Source: JAJYBV01 sp021812265 (GTDB taxonomy: Bacteria > Chloroflexota > Ktedonobacteria > Ktedonobacterales > JACDGC01). From it: a DNA stretch of 16,709 nucleotides. The position numbers and the translations under genes are program-made. Shown one piece after another: positions 8,740-16,131 of the stretch. Under the pieces are notes generated by a model. It was given only the letters and a program-made list of their open reading frames with translations, was not told where the DNA came from and did no database searches. The first letter of the stretch is position 1. Each line of letters opens with the position of its first letter. The stretch lies in contig DAIDIC010000081.1 of assembly GCA_027459525.1 (NCBI GenBank), forward strand, positions 1 to 16,709, in the 5' to 3' direction.

Positions 8740-8856
8740 CTGAGTAGAAACAGGGGTACAGGGGGCAGTATGCCCCATGGCGGGGATTGGGGTGTCCCCA
8801 AACCTCCCCTTTGTCTTGTTCAAGGTTTGGATCTATGGCGCCGGCGTAACAGAGTA
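8740..8856 (+). repeat. Intergenic repeat, tandem copy 2
   Basis: Direct repeat of copy 1, differing at a few bases (AAACAGG for AAGCAGG, ATGGCGG for ATGACGG, GGGGTGTCCCC for GGGGTATCCCC) and by a 1-base insertion in the CCTCCCCTTTGTC stretch. The GGGG-CCCC hairpin keeps its stem while the loop changes. It ends about 20 bases before the ribosome binding site of the GNAT gene. Confidence 0.9.
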
Positions 8857-8888
8857 GCGGCGACGAAAAAGAAATGAGGAGAAAAATT

Positions 8889-9383
8889 ATGACCGACGAA
8901 GTGAATATCAGGCCAGCAACTGTCGCAGAAGAGCACATAATTATTTCTTTACTGCGCGAAGTTGCGGCAGATATGCAAAAAAAAGGAATAGAGCAGTGGA
9001 TCCCCGAAGAATTTACATCGGAAAAAATACAGCAATGGCTGCGTGATGGAGACGTTTTACTGGCCTTTTGGCAAAATAAACCGGCAGGATGTGTTGCATT
9101 GACCACAAATCCCGATCATTTATGGGCAACTCATCCCAGTCTTTCAGTCTATTTAAGCAAATTAGCGGTAGATATTGCGCTGCGAGGAACGGGTATCAGT
9201 CAAAAACTACTGCGCGTTGCGGAAGACTGGGCAGCGCACAGAAATATCTACACCATTCGGTTAGATTGCTGGGCAGGCAATGTTCATTTGCGCAAGTTTT
9301 ATACCGAACAAGGATATAGTCTTATTGCAATTGCGCCTGAAGAAACATGGCAAGTTGCGTTATTTGAAAAGCAGTTTAGCTGA
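8889..9383 (+). CDS. GNAT-family N-acetyltransferase
   Basis: 164 residues. It transfers an acetyl group from acetyl-CoA to an unknown amine. The fold is shown by an N-terminal NIRPAT strand, the KGIEQW segment (32-37), common in this branch, motif A with YLSKLAVDIALRGTGIS (88-104, RGTGIS forming the CoA pyrophosphate loop) and motif B with LDCW..N..LRKFYTEQGY (125-143). The start at 8889 is chosen because AGGAG at 8877-8881 lies 7 bases before it; an ATG at 8874 overlaps that site and is unlikely. It stands alone between the tandem repeats and the DUF4012 gene. A small-molecule or antibiotic-type substrate is possible, but nothing specific shows it. Confidence 0.9.
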   Translation: MTDEVNIRPATVAEEHIIISLLREVAADMQKKGIEQWIPEEFTSEKIQQWLRDGDVLLAFWQNKPAGCVALTTNPDHLWATHPSLSVYLSKLAVDIALRGTGISQKLLRVAEDWAAHRNIYTIRLDCWAGNVHLRKFYTEQGYSLIAIAPEETWQVALFEKQFS

Positions 9384-9418
9384 CAATATTTTAGAAAAAG
9401 CGCCGCTAGGGAAATCAT

Positions 9419-9447
9419 TTGCCGCCGCCGATATACTAATCTATAGA
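9419..9447 (+). promoter_or_regulatory. Possible promoter for the DUF4012 gene
   Basis: TTGCCG (9419-9424), a 17-base spacer and TATAGA (9442-9447). A perfect 10-base palindrome ATCTATAGAT (9439-9448) overlaps the -10 box and could be an operator. The match is moderate. Confidence 0.3.
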
Positions 9448-9489
9448 TAAAGCGCATAGATGGATAATTCGGTGGTAGGGATGTTTTTT

Positions 9490-11709
9490 ATGAGTTGGCA
9501 AACACAAAACAAACCCCATTTTATAAAAGATATTGAAAAAATACGCACACATCTGCTCCACGGCGCAGCGCATGATGAAACATCACGCAATAAATCGGTA
9601 AAGCGGCTTTCACAGCGGCAAAAAATTGTCCGCTTTATGATCGTTTGCTGTATTATTTTTCTGTTGGGTGTTCCACTGGCCGCCGCTATCGATTCTGGCG
9701 TGCAGCAATACACGCAATTGCAGTCACTGGCTTTGCGCGGAGAACAAGATATGCTGCGCATTACAACAATTATCTCTGCGACAGCCGCGCAGCAGAAAAA
9801 CAGCTCGTGGCTGAGCCGCGCTCAGCAGATTTTGCAGGGGCCGGCCGCCGCCGAAATTTTAAACAGCAGCGACGACGCCTATGTTGTGTTCAGCTCTATT
9901 GATTATCAAATTCAGAATCACACCGGCGCGCTGAATATGTTATGGCTTACCCCATTCTATAATAAAGCGCTTTCGTTGGATGTTGCGGTAAAAATTGGTG
10001 TTGATGTATCGCGCATGCTTTCCGCAATACTAGCAAACGCCAAGTTATTGGTTCCGCTGCTGCAAAAGCCGCTTATTTCGTCTTCTGAAACGCACATCTT
10101 CACCCCTGCGTTGTTTAACGCGCTCAGCGTCATCGCGCCGCAAATTGTCACCAGCGTTGCAGATCTGCTTGTGCGATTGCCGCAATTGCGCATTGCAGAT
10201 CTGCCGATTTCTGCTCTGCGCCAGAAGGAAATTGCCAAAGCGCTGCCAATGGCGGAAACACTGCTGCCCTATTTTTCAACTCTGCTGCAAAATCTTTCGG
10301 CGCTTCGATGGATTTTTGGGGTAGACGCGCCGCGAACATATCTATTTATGACGATGGATCGCGCAGAATTGCGGCCTTCCGGCGGATTTACCGGCCAATT
10401 TGGATTATTGCGCGCCATAGGCGGAACATTTGGAAACATTCAATTAACAGATGTTACCAAACTTGATTTTCCCCCTACCCTTATGTTTCCGGGATATTCT
10501 GCGCCGGCTCCTTACTCTGCGTGGTGGCCGTGGATTGATTGGGGGCTGCGCGACGCCAATCTTTCGGGCAGTTTCCCTGTTTCGGCGCAGTTAGAGCTAT
10601 ACGCCTATGAGCATGAAGCGCATCAAACAATCGATGGTGTTATCAACATTTCTCCGTTAGTTATTGAACATCTGTTGGCGCCAAATATTCTCGGCCCAAT
10701 AACTGTTGCTTGCTATAACTATACTGTAACTGCGGATAATCTGGAAGCGCTTCTGCATTATTTTCAGTTGGGGCAAGGGCAGGCGTTGGAAGCAAAATGC
10801 GCAAATAATCCAGATACTACTCAGCGCAAACAATTCACATCAGCGCTGGCGTTGGCGCTGCAAAACAGATTGAAGGCGGCGCCGCTGCAAACCCAAGCCG
10901 CGGCAGTAGAATCCATCATCAACGATATCAAAAATAAAGAAATACAATTATATTTCAATCAAAGCGGCGCTGAAAATATGCTTACGCAGTTGGGTTGGGA
11001 TTCTTCGCTTGCCGCTAATCCGCAGCGCGACACAACAGCAGTTATCATGGCAAATGTTGGCGCAAATAAAGGCAGCATATATACTACAGTTGCCATCCAA
11101 GATACCGTCTCTCTTGATTTGGCGGGCAACGCAAACCATCATATGACGATAACTATTAACTATCAGCCAACCGGAAATGTATATGGCAATTTGACCTTGC
11201 GGGAATATATTCGGGTATATGTTCCGCCCAATGCTCAATACATCAGCGGATCCGGCTTTGATGAAACTGCCGAGCCTATTCAATGCAGTGGATTTTGTCA
11301 GCCGGCAGAACGGCCAATATGCCAAAAAACCGCATCAAACCCATATGGCTTTTTTTTGCCAGATTCCATAATCAATTCTATTGGCCGGCTGCAAGGTTCT
11401 GAGCCGGGATATTTCGACGCAATTGGCGGCCCTAATAATTTTGTCAGTGATTTGCCGGGCAGGGCAATGTTCGGCGGATTAACGGTAATACCACCTTTCT
11501 GCTCAGCGGAACTGACAGTAAACTGGGTTTTACCGCACGCGGCAACAATATCCGGCTCATCGGCTCATTACTCCTATACGATGGAGCGGCAGAGCGGCGC
11601 AACGAACGCTGTATCTGTTATAATACAACCGCCTAAAAACTCTTCTCAGCGTGAATTTCTGGTGAAAATTCCCGATCAGGAGCAGAATGAAACATGGTCA
11701 CTTCCTTAG
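9490..11709 (+). CDS. DUF4012-family membrane-anchored protein
   Basis: 739 residues from the chosen ATG. A basic cytoplasmic N-terminus (about 40 residues) is followed by one membrane helix (about nt 9631-9705, IVRFMIVCCIIFLLGVPLAAAI) and a large external part. The signature DRAELRPSGGFTGQFG at 10357-10404, following a RTYLFMTMD strand, identifies DUF4012, a family of unknown function known from Chloroflexota, Actinobacteria and Gram-positive genomes, often near cell-surface or polysaccharide genes. Late in the protein is a Cys cluster (CSGFC...CQK, about 11284-11325) that could form disulfides outside the cell. No second membrane helix is seen. The start at 9490 is preferred because AGGG at 9477-9480 lies 9 bases upstream; 9460 and 9481 are in-frame alternatives with worse sites. 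Confidence 0.88.
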   Translation: MSWQTQNKPHFIKDIEKIRTHLLHGAAHDETSRNKSVKRLSQRQKIVRFMIVCCIIFLLGVPLAAAIDSGVQQYTQLQSLALRGEQDMLRITTIISATAAQQKNSSWLSRAQQILQGPAAAEILNSSDDAYVVFSSIDYQIQNHTGALNMLWLTPFYNKALSLDVAVKIGVDVSRMLSAILANAKLLVPLLQKPLISSSETHIFTPALFNALSVIAPQIVTSVADLLVRLPQLRIADLPISALRQKEIAKALPMAETLLPYFSTLLQNLSALRWIFGVDAPRTYLFMTMDRAELRPSGGFTGQFGLLRAIGGTFGNIQLTDVTKLDFPPTLMFPGYSAPAPYSAWWPWIDWGLRDANLSGSFPVSAQLELYAYEHEAHQTIDGVINISPLVIEHLLAPNILGPITVACYNYTVTADNLEALLHYFQLGQGQALEAKCANNPDTTQRKQFTSALALALQNRLKAAPLQTQAAAVESIINDIKNKEIQLYFNQSGAENMLTQLGWDSSLAANPQRDTTAVIMANVGANKGSIYTTVAIQDTVSLDLAGNANHHMTITINYQPTGNVYGNLTLREYIRVYVPPNAQYISGSGFDETAEPIQCSGFCQPAERPICQKTASNPYGFFLPDSIINSIGRLQGSEPGYFDAIGGPNNFVSDLPGRAMFGGLTVIPPFCSAELTVNWVLPHAATISGSSAHYSYTMERQSGATNAVSVIIQPPKNSSQREFLVKIPDQEQNETWSLP

Positions 11710-11722
11710 TAGCAGAGCAAGT

Positions 11723-11796
11723 GGCAGTATATTCATGACAAGGTTTGTGGTGTCCCTAAATTCCCCCATATTCTGTTTCAAAGCTCATATCCATCG
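11723..11796 (+). repeat. Decayed copy of the intergenic repeat (copy 3)
   Basis: It follows the DUF4012 stop. Shared landmarks in order: GGCAGTAT, CATGAC, GGTGTCCC.AAA, a C-rich run, TCTGTTTCAA, and ATCCAT at the position of ATCTAT. The middle aligns by eye almost gap-free with copies 1 and 2, but the GGGG-CCCC stems are broken. Confidence 0.55.
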
Positions 11797-11924
11797 TGAT
11801 TTTGGCGTCAAAACTTAGGTATTTTCTGATATATTGCCCACCGGCATAGTAAATATTTTTAACACAAAGTTGCTTGTACGAATGCTAAAGATCGTGTATC
11901 CTTGTCTTAAGGAGGTTTATTTAC

Positions 11925-12827
11925 ATGTGGTTTTTTCGCACAAACACAGCTGTTGCGCCAAAAACAACAGCGCCAAAAACATTTAGAGCAGGCAGGAGAG
12001 TTTTTATAACAGAGGCGCCGTATGCGCTGCCAAAAGATTGGAAAGAAGATCAGCGGCTGGATTTGCAGCACTTTATGTTGCGCAAATATATGCGCAGAAA
12101 TTTTTTAGCGCCGATAAAAAATCCACACACGATTTTAGACGCTGGCTGCGGCACCGGACGTTGGGGCGCAGAGATGGCCAAAATGTATCCTAAAGCGAGT
12201 GTGTACGCTTTGGATATTCATCCGCCAACGGAAGATAGTCCGGCAATTGTGGGCGCGGAAGGAGTGAAACCGGAAAATTTAACAGTATTTGCAGGAGATA
12301 TTTCTCAGGGTATCATCAATCATTGGAATAATTTATTTGACTATACGCATATGCGCGCGATGGTCATTGCCTTACCTGCGGATGCGTGGGATACTGCAGT
12401 GAGCGGGTTGGTGTCAATGACAGCGCCCGGCGGCTGGGTAGAGTTGGTGGACACCAATTTTGAAGTAGACGCTAAAAATACTGCTATCGGCTCCCAATTT
12501 ATTGATTTAGCCAAAACACTGTTTGCGTCTCGCGGATTTGACTATCAGGCGGGAAATCATATTGCGGCGCGTTTAGCTAAGGCGGGATTACGCAATATTC
12601 ATTTTTACAGTATTAAAATTCCCATGGGTTATGCTGTTGGGGAAGACGGCGGGTTAATGGCGGCAAATACGGAAGAAGCTATGCGCGCTATCAAACCATT
12701 ATGCATGAAAGCGGGATTACTTTCTGAAGATGAGTATGATACTATGCTAGCACGCAACCATCAAGATCTTTTAACCTCGAAAGGACGTTTTCATCCATAT
12801 TTTGTAGCGTATGGGCAGAAAATATAG
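11925..12827 (+). CDS. Class I SAM-dependent methyltransferase, LaeA-like
   Basis: 300 residues, cytoplasmic. Motif I, ILDAGCGTG at residues 70-78, binds S-adenosylmethionine; the acidic residue after the second strand is in VYALDIHPP, and a motif near APGGWVELVDTNFE follows. The stretch before motif I (LPKDWKEDQRLDLQHFMLR) resembles LaeA/UMTA-type methyltransferases, which share a conserved D/E..RLD.QH block. The methyl acceptor is unknown. The start is supported by AAGGAGG at 11909-11915, 9 bases upstream, the best ribosome binding site in the window. It is likely a single-gene unit, as an intrinsic terminator follows. It is too far from the NRPS genes to count as one operon, though a tailoring role cannot be excluded. 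Confidence 0.9.
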   Translation: MWFFRTNTAVAPKTTAPKTFRAGRRVFITEAPYALPKDWKEDQRLDLQHFMLRKYMRRNFLAPIKNPHTILDAGCGTGRWGAEMAKMYPKASVYALDIHPPTEDSPAIVGAEGVKPENLTVFAGDISQGIINHWNNLFDYTHMRAMVIALPADAWDTAVSGLVSMTAPGGWVELVDTNFEVDAKNTAIGSQFIDLAKTLFASRGFDYQAGNHIAARLAKAGLRNIHFYSIKIPMGYAVGEDGGLMAANTEEAMRAIKPLCMKAGLLSEDEYDTMLARNHQDLLTSKGRFHPYFVAYGQKI

Positions 12828-12862
12828 ACTCCGAGTGAAAATAAGGCATAAATGGGAAGATA

Positions 12863-12917
12863 GAGTTTGGGATACCCCTCAATGCTCTTGTGTTCTTGTT
12901 TACTGTTCGGGTCTATG
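12863..12917 (+). repeat. Decayed copy of the intergenic repeat (copy 4)
   Basis: TTTGGGATACCCCTCAATG, then CTTGTGTTCTTGTT and GGGTCTATG, aligns by eye with ATTGGGGTATCCCCAAG...CTTTGTCTTGTTC...GGATCTATG of copies 1 and 2, in the same orientation. It lies between the methyltransferase stop and the terminator. Confidence 0.5.
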
Positions 12918-12933
12918 AATTATATATATCGCA

Positions 12934-12967
12934 AGGCGGCAGAGAATTTTCTGCCGCCTCATTTTTT
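12934..12967 (+). terminator. Strong intrinsic terminator after the methyltransferase
   Basis: Stem AGGCGGCAGA (12934-12943), a 6-base loop and TCTGCCGCCT (12950-12959), followed by a run of six T at 12962-12967. The T-run is on the plus strand, so it ends the methyltransferase transcript; it also separates that gene from the converging glutamine synthetase. Confidence 0.9.
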
Positions 12968-12996
12968 GCAATTTTAATAGGCTAAGCCAAGGAATG

Positions 12997-14421
12997 TTAT
13001 GCGTCGTAAAACAAGGTAAATTCAATTGGAGTTGGGCGCAAACGAACCTCTGCGGAAACTTCCCGTTTTAATTCGACATATTTTTCAATTAAATCTTTGC
13101 TTAAAACGCCGCCTTCCAGCAGAAAATCGTGATCGCGCTCCAAAGCGTCCAGCGCTTCATCTAACGAACCTGGAACCGAGCGAATTTCTCGTTTTTCAGC
13201 TTCCGGCAATTCATAGATATTGCGGTCTAACGGGCCAAACCCAAATTTTGTCGGGTCTATTTTATTCCGAATGCCATCTAACCCAGCCATTAGCAGCGCC
13301 GAGAAAGTCAGATATGGGTTGCAGGTTGGGTCTGGCGGGCGGAACTCTACCCTTTTTGCTTTGGGACTTTCGGAATACATGGGAATGCGCACTGCTGCTG
13401 AGCGGTTGCGTTTTGAGAAAACCAAGTTAACCGGAGCTTCGTAGCCGGGAACCAAGCGTTTATAGCTATTGGTTGTCGGAGCGGCAAATGCGAGGATAGC
13501 AGGAGCGTGCTTGAGAATGCCGCCGATGTAGAACAGCGCCATTTCACTCATACCCGCATAGCCTGCTTTATCGGCAAACAGGGGTTTCTCACCTTTCCAT
13601 AAGCTTTGGTGCACATGCATGCCGGAGCCATTGTCGCCAAATACCGGCTTAGGCATGAAGGTTACAGTTTTTCCGGCGCGTTTAGCGACATTTTTAATGA
13701 TGTATTTATACATTAAAACGTTATCGGCCATTTTTACTAAAGAGCCAAATCGCATATCAATTTCGTTTTGCGCAACGGCAACCTCATGATGCTGGGCTTC
13801 AACCGCAATGCCAACAGACTGCAAGGTCAGCACCATTTCAGATCGGATATCTTGGAATGTGTCGCTGGGTGAAACGGGGAAATAACCTTCTTTGGGACGG
13901 ATATGGTGGCCCAAATTTGCCGCGCCGGCAGTTCTTCCGCTATTCCAATGCGCTTCTTCCGAATCAACCACCGCAATTTGTTCGTGGCCGGTTGAAGCAT
14001 AGTGTACGCTGTCAAACATAAAAAACTCTGCTTCAGGACCCCAATAGCTTGTATCGGCAATGCCGGTAGTTTGCAAATATGCTTCAGCTTTTAACGCAAT
14101 CTGCCGGGGATCGCGGGTATATGGGGCAAATGTTCCGGGTTCGGCAACAGTACACACAAGGATGAGAGTAGGGACGGCAGTAAAAGGATCCATAACAGCG
14201 GTAGAAGCGTCGGGGATGAGCAGCATATCGCTTTCATTAATTTCTTGAAAGCCGCGAATGCTGGAGCCGTCGAATCCAACACCTTCTGTGAAGGTTGCTT
14301 CTTCAAGGGTTTCAATAGGGCAGCTAAAGTGCTGCCAAGTTCCGGGCAGATCAACAAATCTATAATCAACGAATTTGGCGCCTTTTTCGGCGGCAAAGTT
14401 TACAACTTCTTCTGGGGTCAT
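12997..14421 (-). CDS. glnA: Glutamine synthetase, type I (beta-like)
   Basis: 474 residues from the chosen start, the normal GSI length. It makes glutamine from glutamate, ammonia and ATP as a cytoplasmic dodecamer. Visible motifs: GFDGSSI (49-55), metal-binding glutamates in WGPEAEFF (E130, E132), the ATP/ammonia region NGSGMHVHQSLW, the glutamate-binding PTTNSYKRLVPGYEAP, the NRSAAVRIP arginines, and VEFRPPDPTCNPYL. The roughly 25-residue insertion after FMFDS and the NIYELPEAE segment, matching the adenylylation site (Tyr in NLYDLPPEE of E. coli), point to the GSI-beta class. The frame stays open 52 codons upstream to 14577, but that stretch does not look like any GS and the homologous N-terminus begins at MTPEEVVNFA. 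GAGGAG lies about 14 bases before 14421, a rather long spacing. Confidence 0.96.
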   Translation of the reverse strand: MTPEEVVNFAAEKGAKFVDYRFVDLPGTWQHFSCPIETLEEATFTEGVGFDGSSIRGFQEINESDMLLIPDASTAVMDPFTAVPTLILVCTVAEPGTFAPYTRDPRQIALKAEAYLQTTGIADTSYWGPEAEFFMFDSVHYASTGHEQIAVVDSEEAHWNSGRTAGAANLGHHIRPKEGYFPVSPSDTFQDIRSEMVLTLQSVGIAVEAQHHEVAVAQNEIDMRFGSLVKMADNVLMYKYIIKNVAKRAGKTVTFMPKPVFGDNGSGMHVHQSLWKGEKPLFADKAGYAGMSEMALFYIGGILKHAPAILAFAAPTTNSYKRLVPGYEAPVNLVFSKRNRSAAVRIPMYSESPKAKRVEFRPPDPTCNPYLTFSALLMAGLDGIRNKIDPTKFGFGPLDRNIYELPEAEKREIRSVPGSLDEALDALERDHDFLLEGGVLSKDLIEKYVELKREVSAEVRLRPTPIEFTLFYDA

Positions 14422-14580
14422 ACCGAAATAAACTTCTCCTCGGGAATCATCAGTGGAATAGGGTTTGCGCTGTGTTTGTGCATCATGTGTTTGCTGGAAG
14501 ACCGCTGTATGTATGAATTTTGCTGTCGAGCAAAAGAAATGTTTGTAACATTCACACAACAAGGTCGGCCTGCGCATATC

Positions 14581-14594
14581 ACACTATATAGTGT
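14581..14594. promoter_or_regulatory. Perfect 14-bp palindrome in the glnA leader
   Basis: ACACTATATAGTGT is its own reverse complement. It lies about 160 bases before the glnA start on the minus strand. It may be a dimeric-repressor operator, perhaps overlapping a -10 box (TATAGT). It does not match the GlnR/TnrA consensus as I know it. Confidence 0.4.
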
Positions 14595-14696
14595 ACAAGG
14601 GAAAATGCGCTTCGGCGTTATGCATTTTGCACAAATTTAAAGAGGAGTCATTGGCTAAAACGTCAATAGTTTAAAAATGATTTAGTTATTTATGCA

Positions 14697-14746
14697 TTGG
14701 CGGCATTTTGTCTTGTTCTGTTACAAGAAATATTTTGCGGCGCCAA
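14697..14746. repeat. Nested inverted repeat
   Basis: TTGGCG (14697-14702) pairs with CGCCAA (14741-14746), enclosing CTTGT (14712-14716), a 6-base loop and ACAAG (14723-14727). It contains TTTGTCTTGTTC, identical to a stretch of the intergenic repeat, and GGCGCC, so it could be a further decayed copy; no poly-T follows. Confidence 0.3.
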
Positions 14747-14874
14747 AAACCATCATGCGCTTGTTTATATAGGAATGTTAGCTATTACCACTATAAAATG
14801 AAGACAAAATCTCAAAAATCTGGTATGCTAAGCTTAATTGATATTATTTTTGCCATATCTGAAAGGTTTATACC

Positions 14875-15402
14875 ATGAAAGAACTCAGTAAAATCCTGAA
14901 ACATCTCCTTTCCACACTGTCTCACATGTTTCGCCGCGTTGCAACTGCTTTTGCCGGCGTATTCGTTGCCTCATTTTTAATCGTGGAAGGCTCAGCCGCA
15001 TTTTTGACTAAGCAGTTTCCTCCGGCAACATTAACACATGTTGTCGCCATATTGTTTGGTTTTTCATTTGGATTAGTTGTATCGCTGCTTATTGCTATTG
15101 AGGAAGGTATTCGCGGGTTAATAACTATTGTTGAAGAAGTAGCGGTAGAAGCCGAGCATGTTGCTTCAACAGTTTTAAAGGACGTTGAGAAAGGCGCTTC
15201 GACATTAGTAAAAGGTATTGAACACGGCGGAGAAACGGTTGGCCATGAAACGGGCCATATCCTGCAATCCATTGGCGGCGGCGCAGGCAATTTACTAAAA
15301 GAAGCGGAAAAATTACCGGAACGCGCTCTTGGCGCAGTGGAAGGCACAGTTTCAGGTATTGAACGCAAGTTTACCGGCCAGCATGATGAAGGGCAGCAAT
15401 AA
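14875..15402 (+). CDS. Small two-helix membrane protein with charged tail (paralogue A)
   Basis: 175 residues, no recognised family. A basic, amphipathic N-terminus (1-20) precedes two membrane helices (about 22-44 and 52-76), then a long tail rich in Glu, Lys, His and Gly (77-175) that looks helical and probably lies in the cytoplasm. The junction after helix 2, LLIAIEEGIRGLITIVEE (71-88), aligns with MTIAVAEGVRALVEGGEE in the next gene (IAxxEGxRxL....EE), and both proteins share the layout, so I infer paralogy. The start is supported by GAAAGG 8 bases upstream. It could be a membrane-stress or envelope-organising protein; nothing in the sequence decides this. Confidence 0.8.
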   Translation: MKELSKILKHLLSTLSHMFRRVATAFAGVFVASFLIVEGSAAFLTKQFPPATLTHVVAILFGFSFGLVVSLLIAIEEGIRGLITIVEEVAVEAEHVASTVLKDVEKGASTLVKGIEHGGETVGHETGHILQSIGGGAGNLLKEAEKLPERALGAVEGTVSGIERKFTGQHDEGQQ

Positions 15403-15614
15403 TTCAGCTCGCGCCTAAATGCGATTTGCGCGCAGGCAACAATAGCGCAGCGGCGCTTCTCGGTGATTGCTAAAAGAAAATATTTATCAATCTTGCATAT
15501 TTGCCGCGGGCAGTTTGTGCGCCAATTTTGATGTGAAAATCCTTACAGCAATACACACTTCTCTTTAGGAAGATGATAAAGCGGGAGCGTGTAATAAACG
15601 GATTACTGATATCT

Positions 15615-15638
15615 CTTGCAGATTCCGCAAGAAATCTG
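15615..15638 (+). promoter_or_regulatory. Two mutually exclusive hairpins before paralogue B
   Basis: CTTGC (15615-15619) can pair with GCAAG (15627-15631), or CAGATT (15619-15624) with AATCTG (15633-15638). The two stems overlap and exclude each other, 9 bases before the AGGG ribosome binding site (15647-15650). Stems are short, so this may be chance. Confidence 0.2.
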
Positions 15639-15661
15639 ACGATTACAGGGAAAAATTGTTT

Positions 15662-16045
15662 ATGATAATGCAGGATATGAAGCATGCGCGCGGGTTATTA
15701 TCGTATGTTATTCGCGCAATTGAGCAAGGCGTTCTAAAAGTTCTTGGCGGGTTTCTTGGATTTGGCGCTTTAGGCTTTGCGGCTGTAATGGGCGGTTCAT
15801 TTCTATTTATTAGCCATAACTTTACGAAACTTTCATTTATAGCGGCGGCTGTATTTGCTGTTGTGTTAGGATACGCCGGCGCAATGACTATTGCAGTTGC
15901 TGAAGGAGTAAGAGCTTTAGTCGAGGGTGGAGAAGAGTTGCTAAAAGAGGGTGAAAAGCTGGGAGAAACTATTAATTCTGATGTTAAAACGATTGAAGAT
16001 AATATAGCGCACAAACCAGAAGAAAAGGCTGCCCCTAAAAAGTAA
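15662..16045 (+). CDS. Small two-helix membrane protein with charged tail (paralogue B)
   Basis: 127 residues, no recognised family. Layout as in paralogue A: an amphipathic N-terminus (1-25), two membrane helices (about 28-50, Gly/Phe-rich, and 57-80), and a charged Lys/Glu tail (81-127) beginning with EGVRALVEGGEELLKEGEKL and ending PEEKAAPKK. Its tail is much shorter than that of A. The start is ATG 15662, 11 bases after AGGG (15647-15650); an in-frame TTG at 15656, only 5 bases after it, is an alternative adding two residues. A terminator follows, and 259 bases separate it from A, so it may have its own promoter, though none is clear. Confidence 0.78.
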   Translation: MIMQDMKHARGLLSYVIRAIEQGVLKVLGGFLGFGALGFAAVMGGSFLFISHNFTKLSFIAAAVFAVVLGYAGAMTIAVAEGVRALVEGGEELLKEGEKLGETINSDVKTIEDNIAHKPEEKAAPKK

Positions 16046-16065
16046 CTTGCCGATACAAAATTTGT

Positions 16066-16119
16066 CGAGGAATATCGCAGAAGCGTTTTTGCAGCGCTGC
16101 CGGTTATTCCTCGTTTTTT
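16066..16119 (+). terminator. Intrinsic terminator after paralogue B
   Basis: CGAGGAATA (16066-16074) pairs with TATTCCTCG (16105-16113), followed by six T (16114-16119). The 30-base loop can itself fold through GCAG and GCGCTGC. It lies between converging genes. Confidence 0.8.
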
Positions 16120-16131
16120 ATGTTTTCTCTA

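Larger units (their letters stand above)
14422..14874. other. Divergent intergenic region between glnA and the membrane-protein pair
   Basis: 453 bases with no gene I can support. The minus-strand frame of glnA stays open to 14577 but looks non-coding. The region holds a 14-base palindrome (14581-14594), an inverted-repeat structure (14697-14746), and AT-rich DNA before 14875 that should carry promoters, although no clear -35/-10 pair was found. GAAAGG 8 bases before 14875 serves the plus-strand gene. Confidence 0.6.

Noticed and set aside
8622..8856. CRISPR array
   Set aside because: Only two long tandem units with no short repeat-spacer pattern; better a dispersed intergenic repeat.
8604..9106. 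Minus-strand frames across the tandem repeats and the GNAT start
   Set aside because: They are created by the repeat itself (near-identical peptide segments) and the antisense of the GNAT gene; no start signals.
14422..14577. 52-residue N-terminal extension of glutamine synthetase
   Set aside because: Does not resemble GS or a targeting signal; the homologous N-terminus starts at 14421 and yields the normal length.
14652..14675. Tiny frame from TTG (after AGAGGAG) reading MAKTSIV
   Set aside because: Only seven codons and the spacing from AGGAG to TTG is too short; treated as chance.
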